This document shows positions 23,959 to 34,409 of a stretch of DNA of 64,000 nt, in pieces. The DNA comes from Aulostomus chinensis. Lineage: Eukaryota; Chordata; Actinopteri; Syngnathiformes; Aulostomidae. Position 1 is the first letter of the stretch; every line of letters starts with the position of its first letter. The position numbers and the translations under genes were made by a program. The stretch is taken from assembly GCA_037954235.1 (NCBI GenBank), contig JBBMOA010000017.1, positions 466,001-530,000 of the forward strand. Reading direction: 5' to 3'. Under the pieces are notes generated by a model, which saw only the letters and a program-made list of their open reading frames with translations, had not been told where the DNA came from and did not search any database.

Positions 23959-26100
23959 TCAAAAAAGCCAACTTCTGTGTTTGCTAAATCAGTCAAAGTG
24001 TAAAATGTTGCTTCTACCAAATATAAACGTGTTTTGTCAATGTACATTGTCACATTGTCACATTAAAACTGACACATAATACATATTGCAGCACATACAT
24101 CACACTAAACACAGGTATTACTGTATTGCTGATGTATAGGTAACAATGTGCACGTGTATATGTTTTTTTTTTAACTTTACTACACTGTACTGGACTGGGG
24201 AACGGGGTATTCCTTTAAGGCATCTGCCGCCCGTTAACACCACTGCGCATCCAACATTTTATAGAGGGTGACGTTGGGTGTGAGAGGGGCGGACCATAGA
24301 GACGTGAGGGACGCATGTCACGTACTTTGAATGGTGGCGCCAAACCAAGGGTTGCTGCTGTCAAAGAGTAATCTCCTTGTGGATCAGATCAGGATAAAAG
24401 TAAATCTGCAAACGGAACTGGATGACGATAACTGGGGAGAAGTGACAGGGAAATCCCAAGGAAATACGGGCGCCCGGACTGCGGAGACGTCTTCAAACAC
24501 ACACAAGGACCAACGACTCACCAAGCCGAGGACTACCGATCTGGTGAAATCGATTCAGTTTTTTTTCCTTTGAGAACTGTTGGCGTGGTATGCGGAGTCC
24601 AGTGCCGTTTGGGTGATCTTTTTATTTTTGCTTTGACCCCCTTTGGATTTTTTTTTCTTCTGCTGCAATCCGTTACTGCCTTCTGCGTTCTACTCACCGG
24701 ATGTTTCCTGGATGTGCGAGCTGGAAGCGAACTGACTGTTTGGACAATTAGGTTGTTTCGTATTCACTATGAACAAGAAGGGGGAATTTCACTGGAGTTT
24801 GTAAGAGGTTTCAGTTGTGCATAATACAAATGGCGTGGATTCGCTGGGCATAATTCAAACCTTGTGGTGGTGCGTCTTTCTGTGTGTGTGCGTGTGCAGC
24901 GCTGTCTGAATGTGTGTTGCTGGTGGCATTTATATTTCTTTCAGTCCTAGTGAACTCCTTGTGCGCTGTGACGCAACTATATAAAAAAGTTGGATTTGTT
25001 ACATCATTTAGTTATGCAATTTTAGGATGATGTACTAAAAACAAACATTTCCTCAATTCAGTCATGCTGACCCAACATCATTTCTTTGAGGTAAGATAAC
25101 AAATCGCATGTACAACTCTAGAACAGGGGGTGGCAGTAGTGTGAGAGCAGGGAATGCGTGTAGGCGCAAACAACGAGGTTGCAGAAGAAGACAGGCAGAC
25201 TGGCTGGCGACATGCAAGATAACGGCACCCTGACGCTTGTGGAAGGTGGTAAGTAAAAAATAAAGCAGCCTGGGGCTGTTTGTATTTTTCATGACTGCGG
25301 TAAAATCACATTTGTATTGGCATTTTCCGTTGTGTATTTTGCTTTAGCGGGCGGGGGGGGGGGGGGTGTTGGATGCTACCACCCATGCTTTACTTACGGT
25401 CTAGCGAATGGCAATTAGCCGGCTATTTGCGCCAATGAGCTAACGCTAGCTGTTAGCCGGCGCTAACGTCTGTTTGCGCAAATTAGCTAATGCTAATTAG
25501 CGGTGCTAACCCTTATAGTTGAGCTAATGCTAATAGCTTCGGTGAAGCTAACAGCTCCACAAGCAGGGGGCAGAGAGCTGCCTCAGGGAATGTTATACAT
25601 TTTCCAATCACTACATTTTGATAACAAAGTGCATTGACATTCTGTACTTGTACTGTACATTGTGTGAGAAATGCATATCTTGCAAATATAAACACTGGTG
25701 ACAAACTAGTGACAAAGGAGGGAAAACTCATGAAAAAGGAGGGAATACTAGCAAAAAGGGAGGAAAAGCTAACGAATAAGGAGGGAAACTAAGGAAAAAG
25801 GAGGGAAGACAGTTGAAAAACGGAGGGAAAACTAGTGAATTTAGGTAAAACAGAAAAGTCCAGTTAGTTTCTGTCTGTTGTACATGCAATTTTTCATTTT
25901 CTGATTTTCCTTTTCTTTGTAAAAGCTGCATAAATTATTTGACCTTTTTTTCCCTCTCTGAATAGATGCCTCCTTCCTCCTTGTTAATTGCTCTCTCTCT
26001 TTATGGTCATCACAGAAATTCAAGACAAACTTTGTTGGGTCATTCACCTCGACTGCCATCCCTCACGAAAGTGTCCCAGAGAAGGTGATCATCTGCCAGC
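23959..26100. other. Unassigned upstream part of the transposase gene
   Basis: No confident gene. Seen here: GC-richer sequence at 24,180-24,560 with an 80-codon plus frame, a G run at 25,348-25,370, an AGCTAATGCTAA-rich patch at 25,430-25,560, and a degenerate ~20-bp repeat (variants of AAGGAGGGAAAACTA) at 25,700-25,845. It may contain the 5' end or terminal repeat of the zinc-finger/DDE element that follows. I looked for a CACTA-like terminus and could not settle on one. Confidence 0.35.
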
Positions 26101-27904
26101 AACAGGCCATTGCGTATAGATAAGTAAAGATGAGATCCAGATAGGCTTGGCTAACCCTTACTCTGGAATCACGTGGAGATGCAAGGAGTGCAGTGTGTGT
26201 TTTCAGAGTAGGAATGAGCTTCTCAAACATATAAGACTAATGCATGGCAATAGGCTTTGCTACTCATGCCTGTATTCAAATTGCCCGTGTAATTTCAAGA
26301 TGCTGAATGCCTTGCACATACACATGTCAAGAGTTCATCCCAAACCTGATTCTCAGAAGCACCTAGAGTTGACAACATTTCGTTGTCCTTTGTGCACATG
26401 TGGTAGTCTTTCTACTGAAAGAGATTTTTTTCTCACATTTATGTATTCATTTCAAGAGCCATGAAACTGTTCCTTGTAGTTTCAGGGATTGTAATTACAA
26501 AACGAGTACTCATGGAACAAATCACTCTCACAAAAACTGAAAACACAAGCCCCATACGCTAAATGATTTCAAACCGGGCATAGTGACTACAACTGGAGTT
26601 TCTCAAGAGTTGTCTGACAATTCAGAGCAAGACGACTCTGCAATGGAAATAGACAGTGCTTTTCCAAGTGATGATGTGGCTTTAAGTAAGTCTCAACCTG
26701 ACACAATTCAGCAAAATTTAGCAGCAGACTTATTCAAACTGGAACATTTTGCTCATGTGCCAGCCACAAAAATGGATGAGTTTCTCAAGGAACTGCACTT
26801 TTTGTTAAGTGCAGGCACAGTTCCCCTCTCTGTTAACATTATTGAAACTGTTCTCAGGAAACATGGTTCCACATCTGATAGGTCAGTGGCAACTGAAGTA
26901 GCCACTGACCTATCAGCCTCTCACTCTTTGCTTGAAGCTACAGGTGTGGGTGGCTGTTTGAGCACATCATATCTCCACAACAGGTTTTACAGAGAAAACT
27001 TCAATGTCATCGAGCCCATTGAGTATGTACTTGATGAAAAGGAAAATACAAGCTTTCAGTATGTGCCTATACTGAAGAGTTTGCAACAGCTCTTAAATAG
27101 GAAGGATATTGTGGATAAGATCATTGAGAACCACAGAGCCTTTCAGAGTGATGTAATAACTGGAGAACAGTATTTTAAGTCATTCCAGGATGGGACTCAC
27201 TTCAAGGAAAACATTTTCCTTGCAGGGGATGAGCTGAGAATTTTGCTCACGTTGTACATATATGACTTCGAAGTATGCAATCCTTTAGGTACTTCTCGCA
27301 GAAAACACAAGCTCTGTGGAATCTATTGGACTCTCAGTAATTTGCCACCGGGCTCTCATTCAGTACTTTCCTCAATTTACCTGGCAGTCGTGAGCAAATC
27401 TGATGATGTGAAGAAGTAGGGTTTTGACCAAGTCTTGCAACCACTTCTTCAGGATTTAAAAACCCTTGAGCAAGATGGAGTATTTGTTCCTTTGCTTGGT
27501 GGGTGTGTTAAAGACACAGTTCTTGTAGTTCTTGCTGATAACCTCGGTGCTCATGGTATTGCAGGTTTTAATGAAAGCTTTACGGCAGGGCACATATGCC
27601 GGGTCTGCACTGCAACACGAAAAGAGATCCAAACACAAAATGCGAGACAAGGTTCATTCCTTCTGAGAACAAATGAGCTCCATGAAACACATGTAGGCTC
27701 TGCCCAGGAGGATGGGTCAAGCTGTTTTGGTGTCAAAGGACCATGTGTATTCACTGAGAACCCAGCTCATTTTAATGTTCTCTCAGGTCACCCCCCCTGA
27801 TATCATGCATGATGTGTTCGAAGGTGTGGTGCCTGTTGAGCTTGCGCACGGTTTGCAAGTGTTAATATCAAAGAAATACTTTAGTCTTGAGCATCCTTTT
27901 TTAC

Positions 27905-29857
27905 TGAAAAGGTTGCTGCAATCAGCAACCAGTTCTCTGAGCCTGACCAGTCCAGTCAGCACCAACCTGCCACTGCTGCTTCACTCTTCTCCTTTGCTCC
28001 CCTGAGCCAAGATGAAGTCTCCAGAATTCTCCTGAGCTCAAAACCTACAACTTGTCCTCTCGATCCAATACCCACCAGCATCCTGCAGACCATTATTTTG
28101 CCCTCTATCAAACCTGCAGTCACACACATTGTCCATTCCTCCCTGGAAACAGCATTTTTCCTGCTACTTTTAAGCAGGCCTGTGTCACCCCACTGCTCAA
28201 AAAGCCTCATCTCAACCCCGCCAAGGTTGAAAACTACAGGCCAGTATCACTTCTGCCATTCCTGTCAAAAATACTGGAGCGCTCAGTATTTAACCAGGTC
28301 TCTGAACATCTGCAGAACAACAACCTACTTGACTCTTTTCAGTCTGGCTTCAGGTGTGACCACTCCACTGAGACTGCACTCCTGTCAGTCCCTGAGTCAC
28401 TGAGACGAGCTCGAGCTGCTGGTCAGTGCTCCGTCCTACTTCTGCTGGACCTGTCTGCTGCCTTCGACACGGTGAACCATCACATTCTCCTCTCCACACT
28501 CTCTGAGCTCGGCATATCTGGTTCTGCCTTGTTGTGGTTCAAGTCCCACATCACAGGCAGATCCTTCAGAGTGTCATGGCGAGGAAAGGTGTCTAGGTCA
28601 CATGGCCTATCGACTGGGGTTCCTCAGGGGTCAGTGCTTGGTCCCCTTCTCTTCTCTCTGTACACCACCTCACTTGGTGCAGTGATCCGCTCCCATGGCT
28701 TCTCCTACCACTGTTATGCTGACGACACTCAGCTTCTCCTCTCTTTCCCACCTGATGACAGAACGGTCTCAGATCGTATATCAGCGTGTCTGGCTGATAT
28801 CTCCACATGGATAAAGGAACGCCACCTTCAACTGAATCTCTCTAAGACTGAACTTATGGTCTTTCCAGCTTGTCCATCTGTTCAGCCTCAGGTCAGTGTC
28901 CAACTTGACTCGAGCCTACTTGCGCCCACAAACTCAGCCAGAAACCTGGGTGTCATGATTGATGACCAGCTGACCTTTAAGGTTCATGTGGCCTCAGTTT
29001 CTCGGTCTTGCCGTTATGCCCTTTACAACATCAGGAAGATCAGACCCTTCCTGACCCAACAGACCACACAGATTCTGGTTCAGGCTCTTGTCATCTCACG
29101 CATTGACTACTGCAACTCTCTTCTGGCAGGCCTCCCTGCAGGCTCATTCAAGCCTCTGCAGATGATCCAGAATGCAGCAGCACGTCTGGTCTTCAACCAG
29201 CCCAAAAGGGCACATGTCACCCCGCTGCTGGTTTCTCTTCACTGGCTTCCAGTGGCAGCCAGGATCAAATTCAAGGCACTTCTCTTGGCTCACAAAACAA
29301 TCACAAGAACGGCTCCAGCCTACCTGGAATCCCTGATCCAGGTCTACTCTCCTTCTCGCCCACTACGCTCTGCATGCCAAAGACGCCTGGTGCTTCCAGC
29401 CCAGCGCTGCTCCAAATCTCTTGCCAGACTCTTCTCTTCTGTTGTTCCCAAATGGTGGAACGAACTACCGAACTCTGTGCGTTCTGCTGAGTCCCTTTCT
29501 ACTTTTAAGAGACAATTGAAGACTCAATTGTTCAGAGAGCACCGAGGCACTGAACCTGACTCTGCTCCTCTTTGGGGTAGAATCAGTCAGAGGGTCTAAG
29601 ACCCAGCACTTAGTGATTATGTAGCACTAACTGTGTTGTGTGATGTTGTATGTCTGTTATATAAAAATAAAAAAAATTAAAAAGGGTGGGGGGGCAACAC
29701 TTCTTCTGCCACTAGATGGCAGTACCTGTGACCAAATCACAACTGATGCACTTTTGCGCTACTATGGACTTTTCCTTAATTAGGTCTAAATTCTTGCTTG
29801 TGTTGTACGTCGCTTTGGACAAAAGCGTCTGCTAAATGAAATTGTAGAATTGTAGAA
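27905..29857 (+). mobile_element. L2-type LINE inserted in the transposase gene
   Basis: A 5'-truncated non-LTR element. Its coding part starts around 27,905 (QFSEPDQSSQHQPA in one frame). A one-base loss near 28,150, in the SLETG-IFPATF region, moves the rest into the frame of the long 3' open stretch. The 3' end carries the hallmark CGCTTTGGACAAAAGCG, then TCTGCTAAATG, and a short AATTGTAG tandem tail ending at 29,857. The host gene sequence resumes immediately after. This places the LINE insertion after the transposase gene was already present. Confidence 0.85.
28150..29599 (+). CDS. Reverse transcriptase domain of the L2-type LINE, long open frame
   Basis: About 480 codons without a stop encode most of the RT and the C-terminal tail. 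Motifs in order: VENYRPVSLLPFLSKILER, SGFRCDHSTETALL, LLDLSAAFDTVNH, GVPQGSVLGPLLFSLY, YADDTQLLLS (catalytic Asp pair), NLSKTELMVF, NLGVMIDD, SRIDYCNSLLAGLP, QNAAARLV and LHWLPV. The frame ends with the usual LINE tail LSTFKRQLKTQLFRE. The endonuclease is missing because of 5' truncation, and the N-terminal join is frameshifted, so the copy is not autonomous. The long intact frame suggests a fairly recent insertion. The first Met at 28,052 lies before the shift and is not a true start. Confidence 0.88.
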
Positions 29858-30339
29858 TCTCAACAAATCCATTCTTAGTTTTCCGTACAAATGGTCAGAT
29901 AAGCCAAACAAGCCTCGTGCAATTCCACACACATTCTCTAAAACCATTGGGGGTAATGCCCATGAAAACTGGGCCCTGTTAAGATCACTCCCATTCATCA
30001 TTGGACATCTGGTGCCAGAGGACGAAAAGGCTTGGCAAGTTCTAATGGATTTAAAAGATGTTGTTGAGCACACACTGAGGAATCCATTGCTTACCTTGAG
30101 TGCAAGATTTCAGAGCATCGCAAAAGATACCAAGAACTCTTTCCTCATGTGCAGCTTCTACCCAAGCATCATTACATGGAGCACTATCCTGTACTCATCA
30201 GGAAGGTTGGTCCTCTGGTCAGTCTCTGGACCATGCGTTTCGAGGCGAAACATAGTTCGACATTCAAACTGCTTCACAAATGTGACCCTCACACTAGCTG
30301 TTAAGCCCCAGCTCATGATTTCAGATTATATGAGAGAGT

Positions 30340-30900
30340 CACGTTGTTCCTGCGTGGGTTCTCTCTGGTACTCCAGCTTCCTCCACAGTCCAAAGACATC
30401 AAGAGGGACCAGGTTAATCCAGACTCTAAATTGACCGTAGGCGTGGCTGGGAGAGCCAATGGTTGTCTGTCTCTATGTGTTGGCCCTGCCATGGACTGGT
30501 GACCTGTCCAGGGGGAAGGCTGCTGGGATAGGCTCCACCCCCCATCACCCCCCACAACCCTCAATCCCCATCCACTCCACCCATCCCCTGTTCTACCCCT
30601 CCCCCCAGAGCAGGGGGGCTTCAGGCTATAAGGCACCACCAGCCAGCCAGCCAGGACCCCCCACACCCCTGAGAGGCCCAGCCCGCCTGAATGTAGTTAA
30701 AATTTGGTGAGGCACCCAGAGCATGGGAGCCCCGCCGGTTGCAGACGGCAGAGTCTCCCAGTACATCCTCATGCACTCCCCCAAGCCCTAAATGTCTACA
30801 ATGTGATTAAAATTGGGGGGGGCCAGCCCCTCAAGGCCTAGGCCTACCCCCGCCACCCTTAACAGGAGAAGAGGGAGAACATGGAGGGATGGATGGATCC
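30340..30900 (-). repeat. SINE-like repeat split by an L1 3'UTR fragment
   Basis: 30,340-30,545 is the SINE-like repeat in minus orientation (plus strand reads GGTACTCCAGCTTCCTCCAC through GGGATAGGCTCCACCCC). 30,546-30,865 matches the GC-rich L1 3'UTR (GGGAGCCCCGCCGGTTGCAG and GTGATTAAAATTGGGG also occur at 21,600-21,700). At 30,868 the SINE-like sequence resumes with GAGAAGAGGGAGAACATGG and a short GGAT tail. The uninterrupted version is at 56,480-56,540. Confidence 0.75.
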
Positions 30901-33578
30901 ACGATATGACAATCAAGACGTGCACATAATAGCTACAGGTCACCACATGAGCAGCGCCCCCTGCAAGTAGTTGTGCTTTTTTCCAGGACAGACAAGAATG
31001 TCTTTTAGTTAACACTTTGAAATGCCTCAGACCTGGACAATTTTTTATGAGCCCATTCCTTTTGGTATGTGTTTTTTTTCTAGGATGATGGAATGATGAT
31101 TTTTGTCCATATCTTCTGCAACAGTTTCCACAGTCTATAGAGAAGCATCAGGCATCTCTTGTATACTTTGTAAGCTAAGGCACAATGTCTTTGGCCTTTC
31201 CCCATGCTTGCTCGCTGTTGTGATGCTGAGGAGTTTCAGTTCTAGCACTCTTGTGTGCTCCCATGGAGGACCCGTCCATTTTGGTGCCCTCAGCCAGATT
31301 GAGAATTGGTGCCCCCCCCCCACCCCAAATATCAGCGACCACAATGAGTTCAAGACAAAAAGTATATTTTTATATATTAAAATGACTCAACAAACAAAGG
31401 AACATATAAAAGGATGTATAAATGATTAAATATTAACAACTACCTGCCCTTGTGGAAAAAATATTATTGACATAATATCAACATTATTAACAAAGTCACT
31501 CAGTCCTTGTGACGGCAAATATTTTTGCTTCAACAACATGTATTGATAAGGCGCTACATTCAACAGAATTAGTTAATACATCCTGATTGACCTGCAGCTG
31601 AATACAGAGGGAACATCCATACTGATGTACTGTATATAAAGTACCACTGTATAAATATACTTAATTTAATTTGATCGAAACCTGCATTTAACAAGTAACA
31701 AGGTGTAATTGTAACATGCAACATTAATAATCATAACAACAACAAAAATAATGGTAATGACATAGCAGTGCTATCAATTAGCTTCCACAGAGACCCGAAG
31801 TGACCTTATCTGAGTTGACTGCTTCAGAGGGGGTGGAGATGGAGACCAGATGTTTCTTCTCCAGCAGCTGGGGGCTTCTGCAGTTGTTTCCTGAGTGCAT
31901 CTGGACAGTGGGAGAGTCGATATGAGCCGAATACAAGCACCAACATGGAGCTGCAGAGTAGAACAAATAACTCCTGCATCCTGCTGCAGCGGCTGTGGAA
32001 GTTCAAACTTAGTTCAGACTAAGTTGGAACTAAGTTCAAAAAGCAATAAAACTTGCTCCACTGAGATAAGATAACAACATAACTCTGAGTAACAACTAAA
32101 CAGCTACACACATGCTGCTGGGCAGGGATCTTGATACATTTCTATATCAATCTAGCTTACAACAATATGCTATGATGCCAAGTGGTGCTCAGATCTCTGG
32201 TGCAAGCCAGTGAGTGCAGAAGTCTGTTTTTGTGGATAAGTTAGTGTCAGCCTTTATCAAAGATATTTGTCAGGTAAATATCAACACAGGAAGGAGCAGT
32301 TGTCCAGAGCGAGAGCGAGCGACTGGCTTGCCCTTAAGTCTCATATCCTTCAAGCTGTAATGTTATCTGGGTTCAACAGCTATCGTAGCACTGTTATGTA
32401 GCATTAGCTTAATTGTTACTTAGCTAGCTAGTGGCTACAAATGAAACGTCTAACGACGTTACACACAGAGCGGCACTTAAAGATGACATAGGATAACATA
32501 CCTCTATATCGGACTCTTTTTTCCTCCTCTTTTTTCATTCCTTTCCTCCCGTGCAGACCTGAAGGCTTTGGACCTTGGAAATGTAGGTCAAATGTAAATA
32601 TCTGCCTATCTTGAACAAAACACGGACCTGGACTGTCACAGATTTGCATCAAACGGTGACCCATCCCCCACTCTCAGGTGAGTCTCCTGTGTCCTAATGT
32701 GACGACAGTCGTTAACACAGAGCCTAGTGACTCCAACAACTGCAGTCGTCACAACTCCACGGAGTAATAATGAGCTGGTGGAACACCCACTAAGGTTTAC
32801 ATACCTGAGCTCTTCCCTGTCTAGGTAGACTAGGCAGCTAATCTATTGGAACAGCATAAACTGATGACACCACTTGGATACGGGCCAAAGCATCTTGCAG
32901 ACATGTAAGTGCATCCTGGTGACCTGAATCAATTCCTTGAGATACCTATGACCTGGACGAATGAGAATATACACAGACTGATAACTAGATTGCTCAACCA
33001 AACCACTCTTACAGAGGAGGTGTCAGACGTAAAGTATCGTCGTGGGAAGACTTGCAAGAATGCAAAGGGATTTAAGATACATGTGGAAGAAGGGGATGCA
33101 GAGACGGATGCAGATCCTGGTGGAGACACTACGTGAGATGCAGGATGACTCCTGTCACAGTATAGGAGACTTCTCAGCATCTGGTCCACTGCAGGAGGTA
33201 CTCCCTTAATACTACTTCAGACACTCAACCTAGGGGACAGACAGAGAAAGGCCCCCCAATAATGATAACACAGCATCAAACCAACTGGACCAGGACCTGG
33301 ACAGAGTTTCAGAGGACACATTAGCAGGAACAGCCGAGAGGAAAAGCCAACAATCATCTGCATTATGGCCAGAGAAGGATTCGATTTAGAGGAGGGGAAG
33401 GCCAGCAGCAAACACCTGGAAAGCAGCTCACCAGGAGGGAAAAGGAGTGTGTGTCCAAAAAGGGAGACCCAGGCTCTCAACAAAATTACCCCTCAAATGT
33501 ACATGACACTGCAGGCATCTCTGCTCCTGAAGATGTTTTGGTGATTCATCTGAACATACATGAAGAGTAACAGCTGAC
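30901..33578. other. Unassigned intronic sequence of ankrd6
   Basis: No transposon or gene that I can name. Contains a C run near 31,310 and short frames such as plus 32,909-33,136, which has a decent composition (IPMTWTNENIHRLITRLL, acidic end) but no family I recognise. It could be an old transposase N-terminus. Nothing else stands out. Confidence 0.4.
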
Positions 33579-33731
33579 CTGATGTCTGTTCCTGCGCTCC
33601 ATTCGTCCCAGCCTGCTGTTGACCTGCTGTTGCACGTTCAGGACATGCAGCCTCATCTCCTCCTGTGTGGCCTTCACTTCCCCTTCCAGCTTCTTCATCA
33701 GATGCTTGCAGTGGCAGCTGCCAGCTGGTGC
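33579..33731 (-). CDS. ankrd6: ankrd6 exon, KKLEGEVKATQEE helix
   Basis: 153 nt, phase 0 at both ends: acceptor CGCTGTAG then APAGSCHCKHLMKKLEG; the exon ends RMERRNRHQ|GTCAGC. The human protein reads APINGCRCEPLINKLE and QMENKTQHQ at the same borders. The segment is predicted helical and charged, the start of the C-terminal coiled coil. The next exon is 19.9 kb downstream. Confidence 0.9.
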
Positions 33732-33782
33732 CTACAGCGACAGGCCACCGGTTAACCCCTTGACCCCCAGAGAGTCAATGAT

Positions 33783-34091
33783 GAAGCTGTCACGGTGCCT
33801 GTCTTGTGTTTCCTGTTTTGTTGTGAAGTCGGTGTCCTGTCTTCCTGTGCTCCTCCCTGTGATCGCCTCATGTGTCTCACCTGGGTGATTGGACCACCTG
33901 TGCCTCGTTTTCCTTCGTGTATTTAACCTCCATGTTTCCCTTTGTCTGGGTCGGGTCACTGATGTTTAAAGTGTCACTGCCGTCGCCAGTTTCATGTCCG
34001 AACGCATTGTCACTAGTCCCAAGTCTCCAGTCACGAGCCTCCGGTTCCTCCTCGTTCTGTCTACTCCCCCAGCTCAGACCGTAACAGAAGC
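33783..34091. mobile_element. Solo LTR of an LTR retroelement, with 5-bp TSD
   Basis: A 299-bp sequence runs from TGTCACGGTGCC (33,788) to GACCGTAACA (34,086), with the canonical TG...CA ends. It is flanked on both sides by the 5-bp duplication GAAGC (33,783-33,787 and 34,087-34,091). It contains a TATA-like TATTTAA near 33,918. No internal coding region or second LTR is nearby, so it is a recombination-derived solo LTR. It makes up about half of the short ankrd6 intron between exons 34,299 and 33,731. The family (Gypsy-type or retroviral) cannot be told from the LTR alone. Confidence 0.8.
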
Positions 34092-34298
34092 TAGCCTTGA
34101 TGCAGGAAGTCACTTCCCCTCCAGTTGTATCTGCCTCCAATTGAAAGTCTTGACAATTTAGTGCAATAGAGCAACATGTTGTATTTGTACTTTTAGTACC
34201 AAGGTGTTCATAGCATATTCTGAGCCCCATTTTGATATGGAATTATAAATACCAGAGGACTACAACTGTATGGGCATCTGTAGTTATTTATCACTGAC

Positions 34299-34409
34299 CT
34301 GCCTAATGAAGCCTTCCCTATCACGATAGAGTGTGTAGAGGTGGTAGGTGTTTCCCTCCTTGGTGGGTGAACCATCAACACAGAATGTTTCTCTTTTGAT
34401 TGGGAAGCA
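34299..34409 (-). CDS. ankrd6: ankrd6 exon, YTLYRDREG segment
   Basis: 111 nt between acceptor GCCTCTTTCAG and donor AGGCAG|GTCAGT, phase 0. It encodes CFPIKRETFCVDG and then YHLYTLYRDREGFIRQ. Human ANKRD6 has YQLYTLYRGKDGKVMQ followed directly by the next exon's APINGC, so the match spans the exon border. This short motif is one of the best-conserved parts outside the ankyrin repeats. Confidence 0.9.

Larger units (their letters stand above)
26147..30335 (+). pseudogene. Zinc-finger plus DDE transposase-derived gene (CMC/EnSpm-like), broken
   Basis: The N-terminus has C2H2-type fingers (WRCKECSVCF...H..LMH; C..C...C...LHIHMSRVH; FRCPLCTC). After a shift near 26,460 a 278-codon frame (26,583-27,419) continues. 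Next come CRVCTATRKEI, PPDIMHDVFEGVVPVEL (about 27,800) and, beyond an inserted LINE, PFIIGHLVPEDEKAWQVL (29,995) and LWTMRFEAKHS (30,225). The HD and FEAKH motifs are typical of a DDE transposase group that I place near CMC/EnSpm from memory. Breaks: a stop at 27,417, frame changes near 27,780, LINE insertion at about 27,905-29,857, and truncation by a SINE-like repeat at 30,340. Its function is dead here; it could be an old transposon or a domesticated relative. Confidence 0.65.

Noticed and set aside
31103..33483. Short plus and minus frames (75-108 codons) as possible genes
   Set aside because: No recognisable domain, no convincing splice sites tied to ankrd6, and composition like the surrounding non-coding DNA. 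Kept only as unassigned sequence.
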